Shown here: positions 30,221 to 40,694 of the stretch, one piece after another | Position numbering within the stretch: the stretch's first letter is position 1 | Layout: every line of letters starts with the position of its first letter | From: Tricholoma matsutake | Taxonomy: Eukaryota > Basidiomycota > Agaricomycetes > Agaricales > Tricholomataceae | Assembly: GCA_026075535.2 (NCBI GenBank) | Contig: AP026548.1 | Coordinates: 7,440,001-7,504,000 of the forward strand | Length of the DNA: 64,000 nt | Direction: 5' to 3' | The notes under the pieces: generated by a model | Databases searched by the model: none | Told to the model about the DNA's origin: nothing | Seen by the model: only the letters and a program-made list of their open reading frames with translations | Position numbers and translations under genes: made by a program

Positions 30221-33200
30221 ATCATACGCCCTCACTGCCTGTCCATAACCGCTTTGAAGTCTTGTCAGTTGAATCCCCGGAGAATGAATCCATTTCTGTG
30301 ACTGCTCCCCTCTCTGACCCTTCGAAGTTGGCTAAAGACGTACCTGCTCTCCCCATCTCTCCTTCTACTCCATGTCCCAAAATTAAATCATGGGAGCGTA
30401 AACTACCACGCAAGTATATTGTGGCATCCACTCCCTCTGCACATTCCTTAAACCTAGCCATCGAACTGCAGACGACCGACACTGGACAGATACTCGGTGT
30501 CTCTGCACTCCTGGACTCTGGTGTGACTGGTCTCTTCATCGATTCCCATCTGGTACAACAACATCGTCTAAATACTCGCTCACTCTCATGTCCGATACCT
30601 GTATATAACGTGGATGGATCCCCAAATGAAGCTGGTGCCATCCGAGAGGTTGCAGACCTGGTTCTCCATTACAAAGATCATAGTGAGCGTGCCCTTTTTG
30701 CTGTCACTCAATTAGGAAAGCAAAAGGCGATTTTGGGATATCCATGGCTTCAAGACCATAACCCAGAGGTCGACTGGCACACCAGGGAGGTTACCATGAG
30801 CCGATGTCCATCCTGCTGTCGGACGTGTTTCACAGAAGCCAGGCAAGAACGTCGTGGACAGAAGGCGGCAATACGACGAACTCAGAAGTGTCATGCTGGA
30901 CCCCTGCCTATACCTGAAGTGGAATTGGAAGGGGTTCCTGATCTAATGCCGGACTCGGATGATGATGATGAGGACCCAGAGGAAGTGGAGGAGGGTGATC
31001 GGATCTTCTACACTGCGATTCGCTCATCGCATGAGGTGTGTGCCACATCGAACATATCCCAACGCCTTGCCGAGGCCTTCCACAAAAACAATGCTGCTAA
31101 ATCCTCTACTAACTCCTTACTCCCTCATCTCCATGAGTTTGAAGACGTGTTCTCCAAGGAGTCATTCGACTCTCTTCCTGCGCGTAAGCCATGGGATCAT
31201 GCGATCGAACTCACCCCCGGCGCAACCCCTTCATCCTGCAAGGTCTATCCTCTCTCTCCAGAGGAACAACGGCAGCTTGACCAGTTCATCGACGAGCACC
31301 TGGCCTCTGGACGTATTCGACCATCGAAGTCACCCATGGCCTCTCCCTTTTTCTTTGTCAAGAAGAAGGATGGCTCACTTCGACCGGTTCAAGACTACAG
31401 AAGACTCAACAACATCACGGTCAAAAATCGCTACCCACTACCCCTCATCTCTGAACTCGTAAACCAGCTCCGTGGAGCCCGATACTTCACCAAGCTCGAT
31501 GTCCGTTGGGGCTATAATAATGTGAGGATAAAGGAGGGAGATGAGTGGAAGGCAGCCTTTTGTACCAACCATGGTCTTTTTGAACCGCTTGTCATGTTCT
31601 TTGGCCTTACTAATAGCCCTGCCACCTTTCAGACCATGATGAACGACATCTTCCATGACCTCATCCTCGAAGGTGTTGTCTGCATCTATCTCGACGACAT
31701 CCTCATCTTCACTCGCACGGTTGAAGAGCACCATCACATCACGCGCCTTGTCCTAGAGCGACTTCGACAGTACAAACTCTACCTTCGTCAGGACAAATGC
31801 AAGTTCGAAAGGACCAAGATCGAGTACCTCGGCCTGATTATCTCGGAGGGTCAAGTGGAGATGGATCCTATCAAGGTAAACGGGGTCACAGCTTGGCCGA
31901 CGCCCACAAACAAGAAGGAGGTGCAGTCTTTCCTGGGCTTCATCAATTTTTATCGGCGTTTTATCAAGGATTTCTCACATCATGCATGACCGCTGTTCGA
32001 CTTGACAGGAAAGGAGGCATGGAGGTGGGATAATGCACAACAGGAGGCATTTGAAAAACTTAAGGAGATGGTCACTTCCGCTCCGATCCTTACCTTTGCT
32101 GACGATTCGCGTCCCTTTCATGTAGAAGCCGACAGTTCTGACTTTGCGACGGGTGCTGTGTTGTCTCAGCAGTCTCCGGAGGACCAGAAGTGGCATCCTG
32201 TTGCGTTCTACTCCAAAAGCCTTAGTGCTGTAGAGAGAAACTACGAGATCCATGACAAGGAGATGTTGGCGATAATGCGTGCGCTTGAGGAGTGGCGACA
32301 CTTCCTCGAGGGTGCCCAACACAAGGTGGAAATTTGGATGGATCACAAGAACCTCGAGTACTTCATGACGGCCAAGAAATTGAACCGTCGTCAAGCTCGT
32401 TGGTCCCTGTATCTATCTAGATTCGACTTCTCCTTGCACCACCATCCGGGTCGCAGCATGGGGAAGACCGATGCCCTATCCCGACGTGCAGACCATGGGG
32501 ATGGCAGCGGTGACAACCAAAACATTGTGCTGTTGCAGCCAGACCTGTCCACCATTCAGGCACTGGAAGGCATCGCACCCCAGGGCGAGGAGCGGGACAT
32601 TCTACATGACATTCGTCGCGCAAACCGTAGCGGTTTACATGAGGATGTTGTCGCCCGAGCTGTTAAAGAACTGAGGAAGGGATCGACCCTTTCCTTACAT
32701 GCGGCAGAGTGGGCTGAAAAGGAGGACTTGTTGTATTTCAGGGATCACATCTATGTTCCCAATGACCCAGACCTTCGCCGGCACATCATATCCCAACACC
32801 ATGACTCACAGATTGCTGGCCACCCCGGACGCTGGAAGACCCTGGAGCTCACCTCACGGAACTATTGGTGGCCACAAATGTCATGGCTCATTGGTCAGTA
32901 TTGTCGCACTTGTGACCTTTGCTTACGCACCAAGGTCCCTCGTCGCAAGCCTATTGGTGAGCTACACCCTCTTCCTGTTCCAGAGAGTCGTTGGGATGTC
33001 GTCAGCGTCGACTTTGTGGTGGAATTGCCAGAGTCAAACAGGTTTGATGCGGTGATGTGCACAGTTGACTCAGTGGGAAAATGCGCTCACTTCATTCCCA
33101 CTCACACCACTGTCAGTGGGAAAATGCGCTCACTTCATTCCCACTCACACCACTGTCAGTGCCCTAGGTGCCGCTCGACTCTACCTCCACCACGTGTGGA

Positions 33201-34162
33201 AATTACATGGACTTCCTGGTGCCTTCCTCTCGGATCGTGGCCCTCAGTTCATGGCAGAGTTCACTCGTGAGCTGTACTGACTCCTGGGGATCAAACTCCT
33301 TGCTTCAACTGCTTATCACCCACAAACTGATGGCCAGACGGAGCGAGTCAACCAGGAACTGGAGCAGTACATCCGCCTCTTTGTCAATGAATGCCAGGAC
33401 GATTGGGATGATCTCCTTCCTTTGGCTGAGTTCAGGTACAACAACCATGTCCATGCTTCCACTCAACAGACCCCTTTCCTCTTAGACACTGGACGACATC
33501 CACGCATGGGATTTGAACCTCGCCAAACTCCCTCACACATCGAGACAGTGAATGAGTTCACAGAACGCATGAGGGATAGCTTGGAGGAGGCAAGGGCAGC
33601 CTTAGCAAAGGCAAAGGATGACATGGCGCGATTTTACAACCAGCACCACTCCCCAACCCCTCAGTACAAGGTTGGTGATCGAGTTTATCTCGACTCCAGT
33701 GACATCTCCACTACACGTCCATCCAAGAAACTCGCTCATCGCTTCTTGGGACCTTTCCCCATTGTCAAGTGCGTTGGAACACATGCCTATCGTCTACGCC
33801 TCCCAGCCTCCATGTCCAGACTCCATCCCATCTTCCATGTCGTCAAATTGCTTCCAGCTCCCCCAGATCCGTTCCCGGGACGCCATTCACACCCACCACC
33901 ACCACCTACAGTGATCGAGGGAGAACCCCAATATGAAGTCGAGTCAATCTTGGACAGCCATTTGCGTCGAGGAAAACTCCAGTATTTGGTACATTGGAAG
34001 GGTTATGGGTATGAGGAGAACTCATGGGTCGAAGAGTCTGACGTAAATGCCCCTCGGTTAATCAAGGAATTCCACCGACAGCACACTGCTGCACCGCGTC
34101 GCATTCAAGTCACGGACTTTGGTCGTATACGATTTCGAATGCATCGGGGCGATGCATCTTAG
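30217..34162 (+). pseudogene. Gypsy pol: protease, reverse transcriptase, RNase H, integrase, chromodomain
   Basis: It overlaps the end of gag in another frame, so it needs frameshifting or a separate start. In order: protease (LLDSGVTGLF then ILGYPWLQ), reverse transcriptase (KLDVRWGYNNVRIK, catalytic YLDDILIF near 31690), RNase H (FHVEADSSDFATG, IHDKEMLAIM), the HHCC-type zinc finger (H...H, CRTCDLCLRTK), integrase ([41 protein letters not shown]), the YKVGDRVYLDSS region and a chromodomain (YEVESILDSHLRRGKL then VHWKGYGYEENSWVEE). Defects: TGA 31987 and 33278 (both CGA-type) and a 43-bp tandem duplication at 33071-33156. It ends at TAG 34160. Confidence 0.9.
33071..33156 (+). repeat. 43-bp tandem duplication inside integrase
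   Basis: The unit cagtgggaaaatgcgctcac... occurs twice without a mismatch (33071-33113, 33114-33156). Being 43 bp it shifts the frame at the first integrase catalytic region. Confidence 0.9.
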
Positions 34163-34173
34163 AGAGGGGGTGA

Positions 34174-34599
34174 TGTAAGGGGACTAGGGGGGTGCCCTGT
34201 GTGTTTTTCCTATTTTTTATGTTCGTCCCATATTTTTCCCCACCTCATTTCCTTCTATTCTTCATCTTCTATGATTTTTCCGGATTTTATTACTAATTTT
34301 CCCTTGCTATCATGTTTGTATATGTTGACACTTTTATATTTAGAGGCAGAGTACCCCTTCCGACACATACCCCTTGGTATGATGTCATTCGGTGGCCTTG
34401 ATCCGCCTATCTCTGCCTTTTTCTATTTTTAGGTTATATTTGATTTTTGTCGTCTTCACATATACTGGGCATCAGCAAGGGGATCCTTAGAGTTTTCTCT
34501 TCGGATTTCCCTTTGCCAGGTGCGCCCCCAATCCCTGTATTATGTAGCATAATTTTAACTTCGGATTTCCCTTTGCTAGAGGCTCAGGTTGCCCTTATA
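34174..34599 (+). repeat. 3' LTR of gypsy element
   Basis: 426 bp, preceded by the purine tract agagagggggtga. It is nearly identical to the 5' LTR. Confidence 0.9.
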
Positions 34600-34604
34600 G
34601 TACT

Positions 34605-35250
34605 AGTATCAGAGGAAACTTAGGGCAATTTAGAAAAGGAAATCAATGAGGAGTACAACCACCTTCAATCATGTGATGATGAAGATCTGCAAATGCAATT
34701 TCCGAAAACCCCAAATTTTTTTATTTGCTCTGCACAAATAGAACCTGAAATTCCTCAGATGTCAGACCTGAGTCTCCTTCCACACTTGATTTTGGAACTG
34801 GAGGCCTGTCCTGAGGGCTCCTGCTAGTCTGTGAGGCTGTCTTGCTTGTACTAGGCATGGTCTGGGCACTGGAGTTGACATGGATGGCAGATGTCAATGA
34901 TGGGGGCTGTAAAAGGGGGTAAAAGGGGTTAGGGCTAAGAACAGATCCTGGGGGCCATCATCAGTCTGTGAAGCTGTTTTGTTGGTCATGGGGGCTATCT
35001 GGGTGACAGCATCAACAACAGTAGGGGCAGTGGGTATTGCCTGGATGTCGACAATGATGGTGGCCACAGTGTTGGTCTGCATGTCAACATCAATGGTGGT
35101 AGTGGCATCAGTCTGGGTGCTGGAGTCGTTCCATTTGGCCTCCTTCGATGTGATGGCCTTCACAACCTCTGTTACAAGCATTAGACATCCTTCCTCTATT
35201 AATACACAGTGGCGATAGCCATGTTTCTGTTGAGATGCCATTTATCACAC
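34605..35250. other. Relic of the interrupted gypsy and an unassigned minus-strand ORF
   Basis: The first about 170 bp continue the older gypsy relic. On the minus strand, 35241 to 34894 is open for 115 codons (MASQQKHGYRHCVLIEEGC) and continues after a stop, with two copies of a TASQT..PQD motif; it looks like the N-terminal part of an Asp/Thr-rich gag-type protein. No function can be given. Confidence 0.35.
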
Positions 35251-35578
35251 TGTAAGTGTACATGATTGCATCTTTGATGCACATACTATTTTTAGCATAT
35301 CCCTTTGATGTGCCATCTTGTAGATACCTTTGTGTCTCTTGTCCCTTTGACTCTTTATATAGCTGAACTCACTTATATATAGGGTACATAGTTATCCAAT
35401 CACCTCAGTCGCTTATACAGAGACTGAGGTGAGTATTCTAGACATTATGATATTATGGACCAATACTTACTGTACTTATAGCTATACTCTGATTACGCTA
35501 GGTACAGTGATTGTATTTATAAAGTTGCTTATACAGAGACTGAGCTATACTCTGATTACACTAGGTTGATTTTTCACA
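35251..35578 (+). repeat. 5' LTR of copia-1
   Basis: tgtaagtgtacatg to tttttcaca, directly followed by the primer site. Internal direct repeats, cttatacagagactgag and tatactctgattacRctagg, occur twice each. The left end is inferred from the TG start only. Confidence 0.6.
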
Positions 35579-35590
35579 GGTTATGGGCCA
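35579..35590 (+). promoter_or_regulatory. Primer-binding site of copia-1
   Basis: ggttatgggcc follows the LTR directly. It is complementary, with one wobble, to the anticodon stem-loop of initiator tRNA-Met, as in Drosophila copia, and is identical in copia-2. Confidence 0.7.
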
Positions 35591-35697
35591 CTCCCATTGT
35601 TAGAAACAGCAGTAGAACTTCCTAGCCACTCAATACTATATGTCACACTGTCTGATCATTTTGATCATCCGTTCCGTCCCGGATCACGGACTTCACT

Positions 35698-37491
35698 TTG
35701 AGCACATCCAGTCTTCCAGCAAGCATACCCCTTTGTTATACTACATACCTTTTCACCACTCTATCTGGCAACACTTTACCATCAAATATGATGATCGAAT
35801 TGACTACAGCTGCATCTGAATCCACAATCCCATCTATCTCCCTCATTAAACCGTCTGTTCAGTACTCAGGGGAGAAGCTCAATAAACTAAAGTCCAATTA
35901 CAAAGAATGGTGCAAAGAAATTACCATTGCTCTTTCTTTAAATGGGCTCTATGAGTATGTTGTCAACAACATCATTGAACCATCCTCAAATGAACCCCAT
36001 GCCCTCACAAATTACAAGGCCAACTTGTGGCTTGCTCATGCTTTTATAGCATCTAGTGTTGCTCCCTCTGAATGGCCATTCCTTGACATGGTGAAAGGAC
36101 CTAGCGTCAACTGGGAGACACTTCAAGCATGCCACCAGAAAGAGGGACCAGTCCACCAGGTCCAGCTTCTACAACAGGCCCTTTCCATCCAATGCACAAA
36201 GAACACCCCCCTCCCTGAGACTGCGGATAAGATTTGTGCCCTCATTGAATGCGCTTTTGCCATGGGGGACATCAAAGCTGATCTTCTTTGTTGTATTGCA
36301 CTCCTCAATAGTGTTTAAAGGTCCGGTCCTATGAACTGGAAAAAGACCAAAACTGGACTGAACTGAACCAAAGTCCAGTTCATCAGGTGGCTATTTATAG
36401 GACCAGTCTTTTGCAGTCCGTTTGCCAGTCTTTTGCTTTGAAAAATATCATTGAACTGATGAAAACCGATCCAAACCGGTTTATAGGTCACGTGCACTAT
36501 GCCCCCTGATTCCCACACATAATGGCTTCAATTTCGCTCCCTGGACCATCAAAAACGGTTGAGAACTGAGAGAGATACATTTTGATGTGAGTATTTTGAT
36601 GTCATTTGAGCAGCTGTGACTGTACTGTTTATACCTTGTGCTACAAAAATGTTGGGCACAATTGGACATTATCCAAGGCAAAGGAATAACATACATAAAC
36701 ATCTATACCATGTGTATTTGATTCATTTAACAGCCCTAACAAGTTGTAACTACAAACTACAAACTACAACATGGAATACAATGTACTTTTGTTTCAGTTA
36801 TATCTCTGTCAGAACTTGCTAAAATCTCTTAAAAGTTGGACCAGTCACCGGGGAATTACAATATCCAACTGCTTGTGTAATGGTGAGATGGTCCGGTTAA
36901 TAGTTGTTGAGAAATATATGGGTTATATTGGTACAGCAAATTTTACAACAAAAAGTCAGTTCGAACTGGTTTTTCTCAGTCCATGGACTGATATGGACTG
37001 GTCCTATGTGGTCCGGTTGCAGTTCAGCAGTATCTGGGTCAGTATTGGACCAGTTGCGGTTGCGGTTGCTGCATTTAGACATAAAAAACTGGACTGAACC
37101 GGACCTATAAACACTAATCCTCAATTCTCTCAGCAAACACTTTCCTCATGCGCGTTCCATTATTTCTCGTGATATCATGGCCTCCACTGATGCATCGCCA
37201 TACACTTCCATGAAGATTCATCAGTTCCTGGAGAATGAGCAATCCCTTCTTGAGAACAATGTCTGCAACAATTTCCCTCCCTCTGTTGCACTAACTGCTC
37301 GTACCAAACTGACCAGACCATCCAATGGACTCATTTGTAGCAACTCTACTTGTGGGAAGCCAGGACACACCATCGAGTACTGCATCAAACCTGGTGGAGG
37401 GATGGCAGGGAAGACACTTACTGAGTCGATTGCAGGGCAGCTTCTGACCAAAAGAAAAAGCTTAGTCCCGTTACTTCAAAGATCCCCATAA
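35698..37491 (+). pseudogene. Copia-1 gag, split by a MITE
   Basis: The first part, 35698-36308, encodes a copia gag (KSNYKEWCKEITIALSLNGL, NWETLQACHQ, ALIECAFAMGD). The frame ends in the MITE and resumes at 37117 (LSKHFPHARSIIS, KIHQFLENEQ) to a zinc knuckle of the form CX4CX4HX4C (STCGKPGHTIEYC) around 37345-37385. Removing the MITE and one 8-bp duplication rejoins the two parts. Confidence 0.75.
36309..37116 (+). mobile_element. hAT-type MITE copy 3
   Basis: 808 bp, same orientation as copy 1, with duplication ctcctcaa (36301-36308) and atcctcaa (37117-37124), one mismatch. Terminal repeats are tagtgtttaaaggtcc and ggacctataaacacta. Confidence 0.85.
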
Positions 37492-37574
37492 CCATGAAAG
37501 ATGTAAATGGCTGTGCCTTCATGGTCATGGTCAATCATAACCCCTCCTCACCAGTGACCTGATTCCCTGACTTC

Positions 37575-39946
37575 ATGAGTATAGCATGTGACCCTGCTCC
37601 CATCTCTACAATTGATGAAATTGAATATGAGGGTTGGCTTGTGGTTGAGGAGAAGCCAAGGACCACCATTGATTGGGTAAAGCACACTGCTCCGGTGGAC
37701 AACGGTGCCTTCACTGTTGCACCCTTAAGTCAGACCAAGTGCACCCATATCTCATCGACTGATTTGCCCTTCCTTGTTGACAGCGGTGCCACGGTCCACA
37801 TATCCCCAGACCATTCTGATTTCTTTTCTCTCTGCCTGATCACTTCTCAATCAATCAAGGGCATGGGAGGATCTTCAATCACTGTGATCAGCATGGGTGA
37901 TATCAAACTATGGGTAGCTCGGGGTACATCAATCACCTTACATAATGCACTCTATGTCCTTGAGTCAACAGTTTGGCTGGTATCTGTCAGTTCCCTTGCC
38001 AGAGACTCGAACACCATCACACATTTTGATGACTCATCTTGCTGGATAACTAATAAATCCACAGGTGCATTGATAGCTCATGGTTCTATGACCTCCAAGA
38101 AACTTTACTCACTCACCCTACACTCTGTGTCTGTTGAGCACACATTAACAATTCATGGATCACCAAATCTGGAGACCTGGCACTGTTGCCTTGGCCATGC
38201 CAATTATCAATCCCTGTGGGATATAGCCAAGAAAGGCGCACTCACAGGTATGCCATTGTCAGCCACTACATGGCCACCCAAATGTGATGCCTGTGTTGTT
38301 GAAAAACAGACAAGAGCACCAGTCCCAAAAAAATGTGAGGAGGGTGAGGGACATAGGGCAACAAGGCGTCTAGAGAAGGTGTGGGTTGATCTATCAGGCC
38401 CACATGCGGTCAAGTCCCATACTGGTCATGAATATGTAATGGACATTGTCGATGATTTTACCTCATTTCCATGGTCTATACCCCTCAAACATAACAATGA
38501 TTCCTTTCCTGAGCTCAAGGCATGGGAGTTGGCGTGCAAAAATGAAACCAGCTTGAAAGTTGGGACATACATTACTGACAATGGAGAGCTGAAGTCCAGC
38601 AAAATGCAGACATGGCTTAAATCTTGGGGATCAGACCAATGCTTCACTGCTCCACACACATCTGCCCACATTGGATGTGTCAAACGGATGCATTGAACAC
38701 TCATGGAAAAGGCATGAACAATATGGCTGTATGCAGGACTGCCCCCTTTCCTTTGGGACAAATTTTATTTAACAGCTATACATCTGCATTCAAAAACTAC
38801 AACCTGCTTGTTGCAAGGAATCATGCTTTGGGAATTATGGTTTGGTCAAAAGCTAGACTATTCCTATATGCAGGAAATTGGATGTCGGGCTTTTGTCTTG
38901 ATACCAAAGAAAGATAACCTGAAGATTTTTGAATAGTCGATTGAGTGTACACTGATTGGCTATGGCCCAAACTCGAAAATGTACAGATGCTATGACAGCA
39001 CTACACAGAAAATACATAGTTCTTTCCATGTCCACTTCCTCAAGAGCCATGATGGACACATGTGTCCACCACAGAACCCAACCCCACCCAAGGCGGACCC
39101 CACCCCTGATGAAACTGCCAACCCCACATTCAACCCCCTGCTTGATGCCAATGATGATGACGATTTTATCCCACCATCCAACCCTCCTGTTACTGACCAT
39201 ACTGCGCTGCCCACCCCCCAACCAGAACCCCCTTGCTGATCATCTCATGTACTGGTCCCAACTGAAAGGAATCCTAATGGGGGACCATCTCTCACATGTA
39301 CAATGAAGGCAGTACAAGAATCCCAAAATAGCGTGACCTGCATAAAAGAGGCACATCAAGAGCAGAGGGTGGGTAGATGGACCGTTAACACCTTAGATGA
39401 GCCCCTCCCCAATCATGATGTCATTACTGAACTACAACAGGCCTTTGAAAATCTCAATCTTGGTGATCAGGCACATGAACTTCCAGCTATGATTTAGGTG
39501 ATGGACAATTTTGATCTGGAATCACTTCAATTTGAAGATGAGCCAAAAACATGGGATGAAGCCAAGAACTCTGTGGATGCTGTACAATGGGCAGAGGGAT
39601 ATCAGGATGAGTTGAAATCACTAAAGGACATGGGTGTCTATAAATTGATACCACACTCCAAAGTTCCTCAGGGGAAGCATATCCAAAAAGGGAAACCCAG
39701 TTTCCATATCAAGCAGGATGAAACTGGGAAGGCTGTCAGGTGGAATGTATGTGTTGTTTTCAAGAGTTACAAGCAGATTTATGGCAAGGACTACACTAAG
39801 ACCACCTCACCAACTGCGTGCATGGAATCTTGGAGAATTCTATTACACATTGCAGCATCACTGGGATGGGAGTCAGGACACCCAACAAATTGACATCAAA
39901 ACTGCCTTCCTCTATGGCCTGCTTCCAGACAATGAAGTACAATATA
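37575..39946 (+). pseudogene. Copia-1 protease, integrase and start of reverse transcriptase
   Basis: Protease FLVDSGATVHISPDH; GAG-pre-integrase HCCLGHANYQSLWDIAKKG with the Cys pair of the zinc finger (KCDACVVEKQTRAPVPKK); integrase DLSGPHAVKSHTGHEY, VDDFTSFPW and TDNGELKS. The frame then breaks at 38694 and continues through stops to a copia linker and the reverse transcriptase start (DEAKNSVDAVQWAEGYQDEL, ...DIKTAFLYGLLPDNEVQY), which is cut by copia-2 at 39947. Confidence 0.75.
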
Positions 39947-40211
39947 TGTTAAATGTATGATTCACCATCTCTCTATTTTACTTCTATCCTACTTCTATTC
40001 CATGTCCTATCACTTGTAGTTACACTCATGGGCACTTAGAGTAGTTTCCACCTTGTGTTTATCACTGTTTGTTTCACAGTATGTAGACTGCAGAGTCCGG
40101 AGTTTTGCACTCTTCAGTTGTTCACTCTGGACTCCAGCTGTTCAGTCTATCTGAGTCTCCCTTCACAGTTGCTAGGTTAAACTGCACTAAAGGCAACCTC
40201 AGACTTTAGCA
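39947..40211 (+). repeat. 5' LTR of copia-2
   Basis: 265 bp, tgttaaatgtatgattcacc to gactttagca. Confidence 0.9.
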
Positions 40212-40223
40212 GGTTATGGGCCC
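40212..40223 (+). promoter_or_regulatory. Primer-binding site of copia-2
   Basis: ggttatgggccc directly follows the LTR; half-tRNA(iMet) type, as in copia-1. Confidence 0.75.
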
Positions 40224-40694
40224 TGCGCCCTAGCGACTTCAAATCAACTCCAATCACTCTGAAACCACTCTCAGTGAATTCCCTGACCTCAATAACCCCC
40301 CAGCACCTACAATTTCCATTCTGTGTGCCTTGGTTGTTGGTCAACAACCCCTTGTTGGAGTTATCAGACTTTTCCCACCAAATTTGATGTTCCTCATCGC
40401 CCACTGGTCGGATCGCTTAGTCCTTTTTCTAGGACACTTGGGGACATACCCCCCACCTCCCGTTAACACCGATAGTCGAACGTGCCCACAGTTCCCGCTC
40501 AGTGCTCATCGTGAATCTGAAACACCAAACGCTCAAATTACACCCTTCGCTCAAATTGTCTTGTGCGTGCCCAATTCAAATGCTATCGTCGAACGGATTT
40601 GACAGGCAGATTCGGCACCTTCCCTTCCCTCAAACGCGCCTACGCTTACCCCAATCACGCCCACGCTCGCTTCTCAGTGCATCGTTCCGCAAAC

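Larger units (their letters stand above)
28510..34599 (+). mobile_element. Nearly intact Ty3/gypsy chromovirus
   Basis: 6,090 bp with two LTRs of 426 bp that differ at about six positions, mostly CpG-type transitions, and the 5-bp duplication gtact (28505-28509 and 34600-34604). It encodes gag, then protease, reverse transcriptase, RNase H, integrase and chromodomain in one second frame. It is disabled by three TGA stops and a 43-bp duplication in integrase. Two solo LTRs of the family are nearby. Confidence 0.9.
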
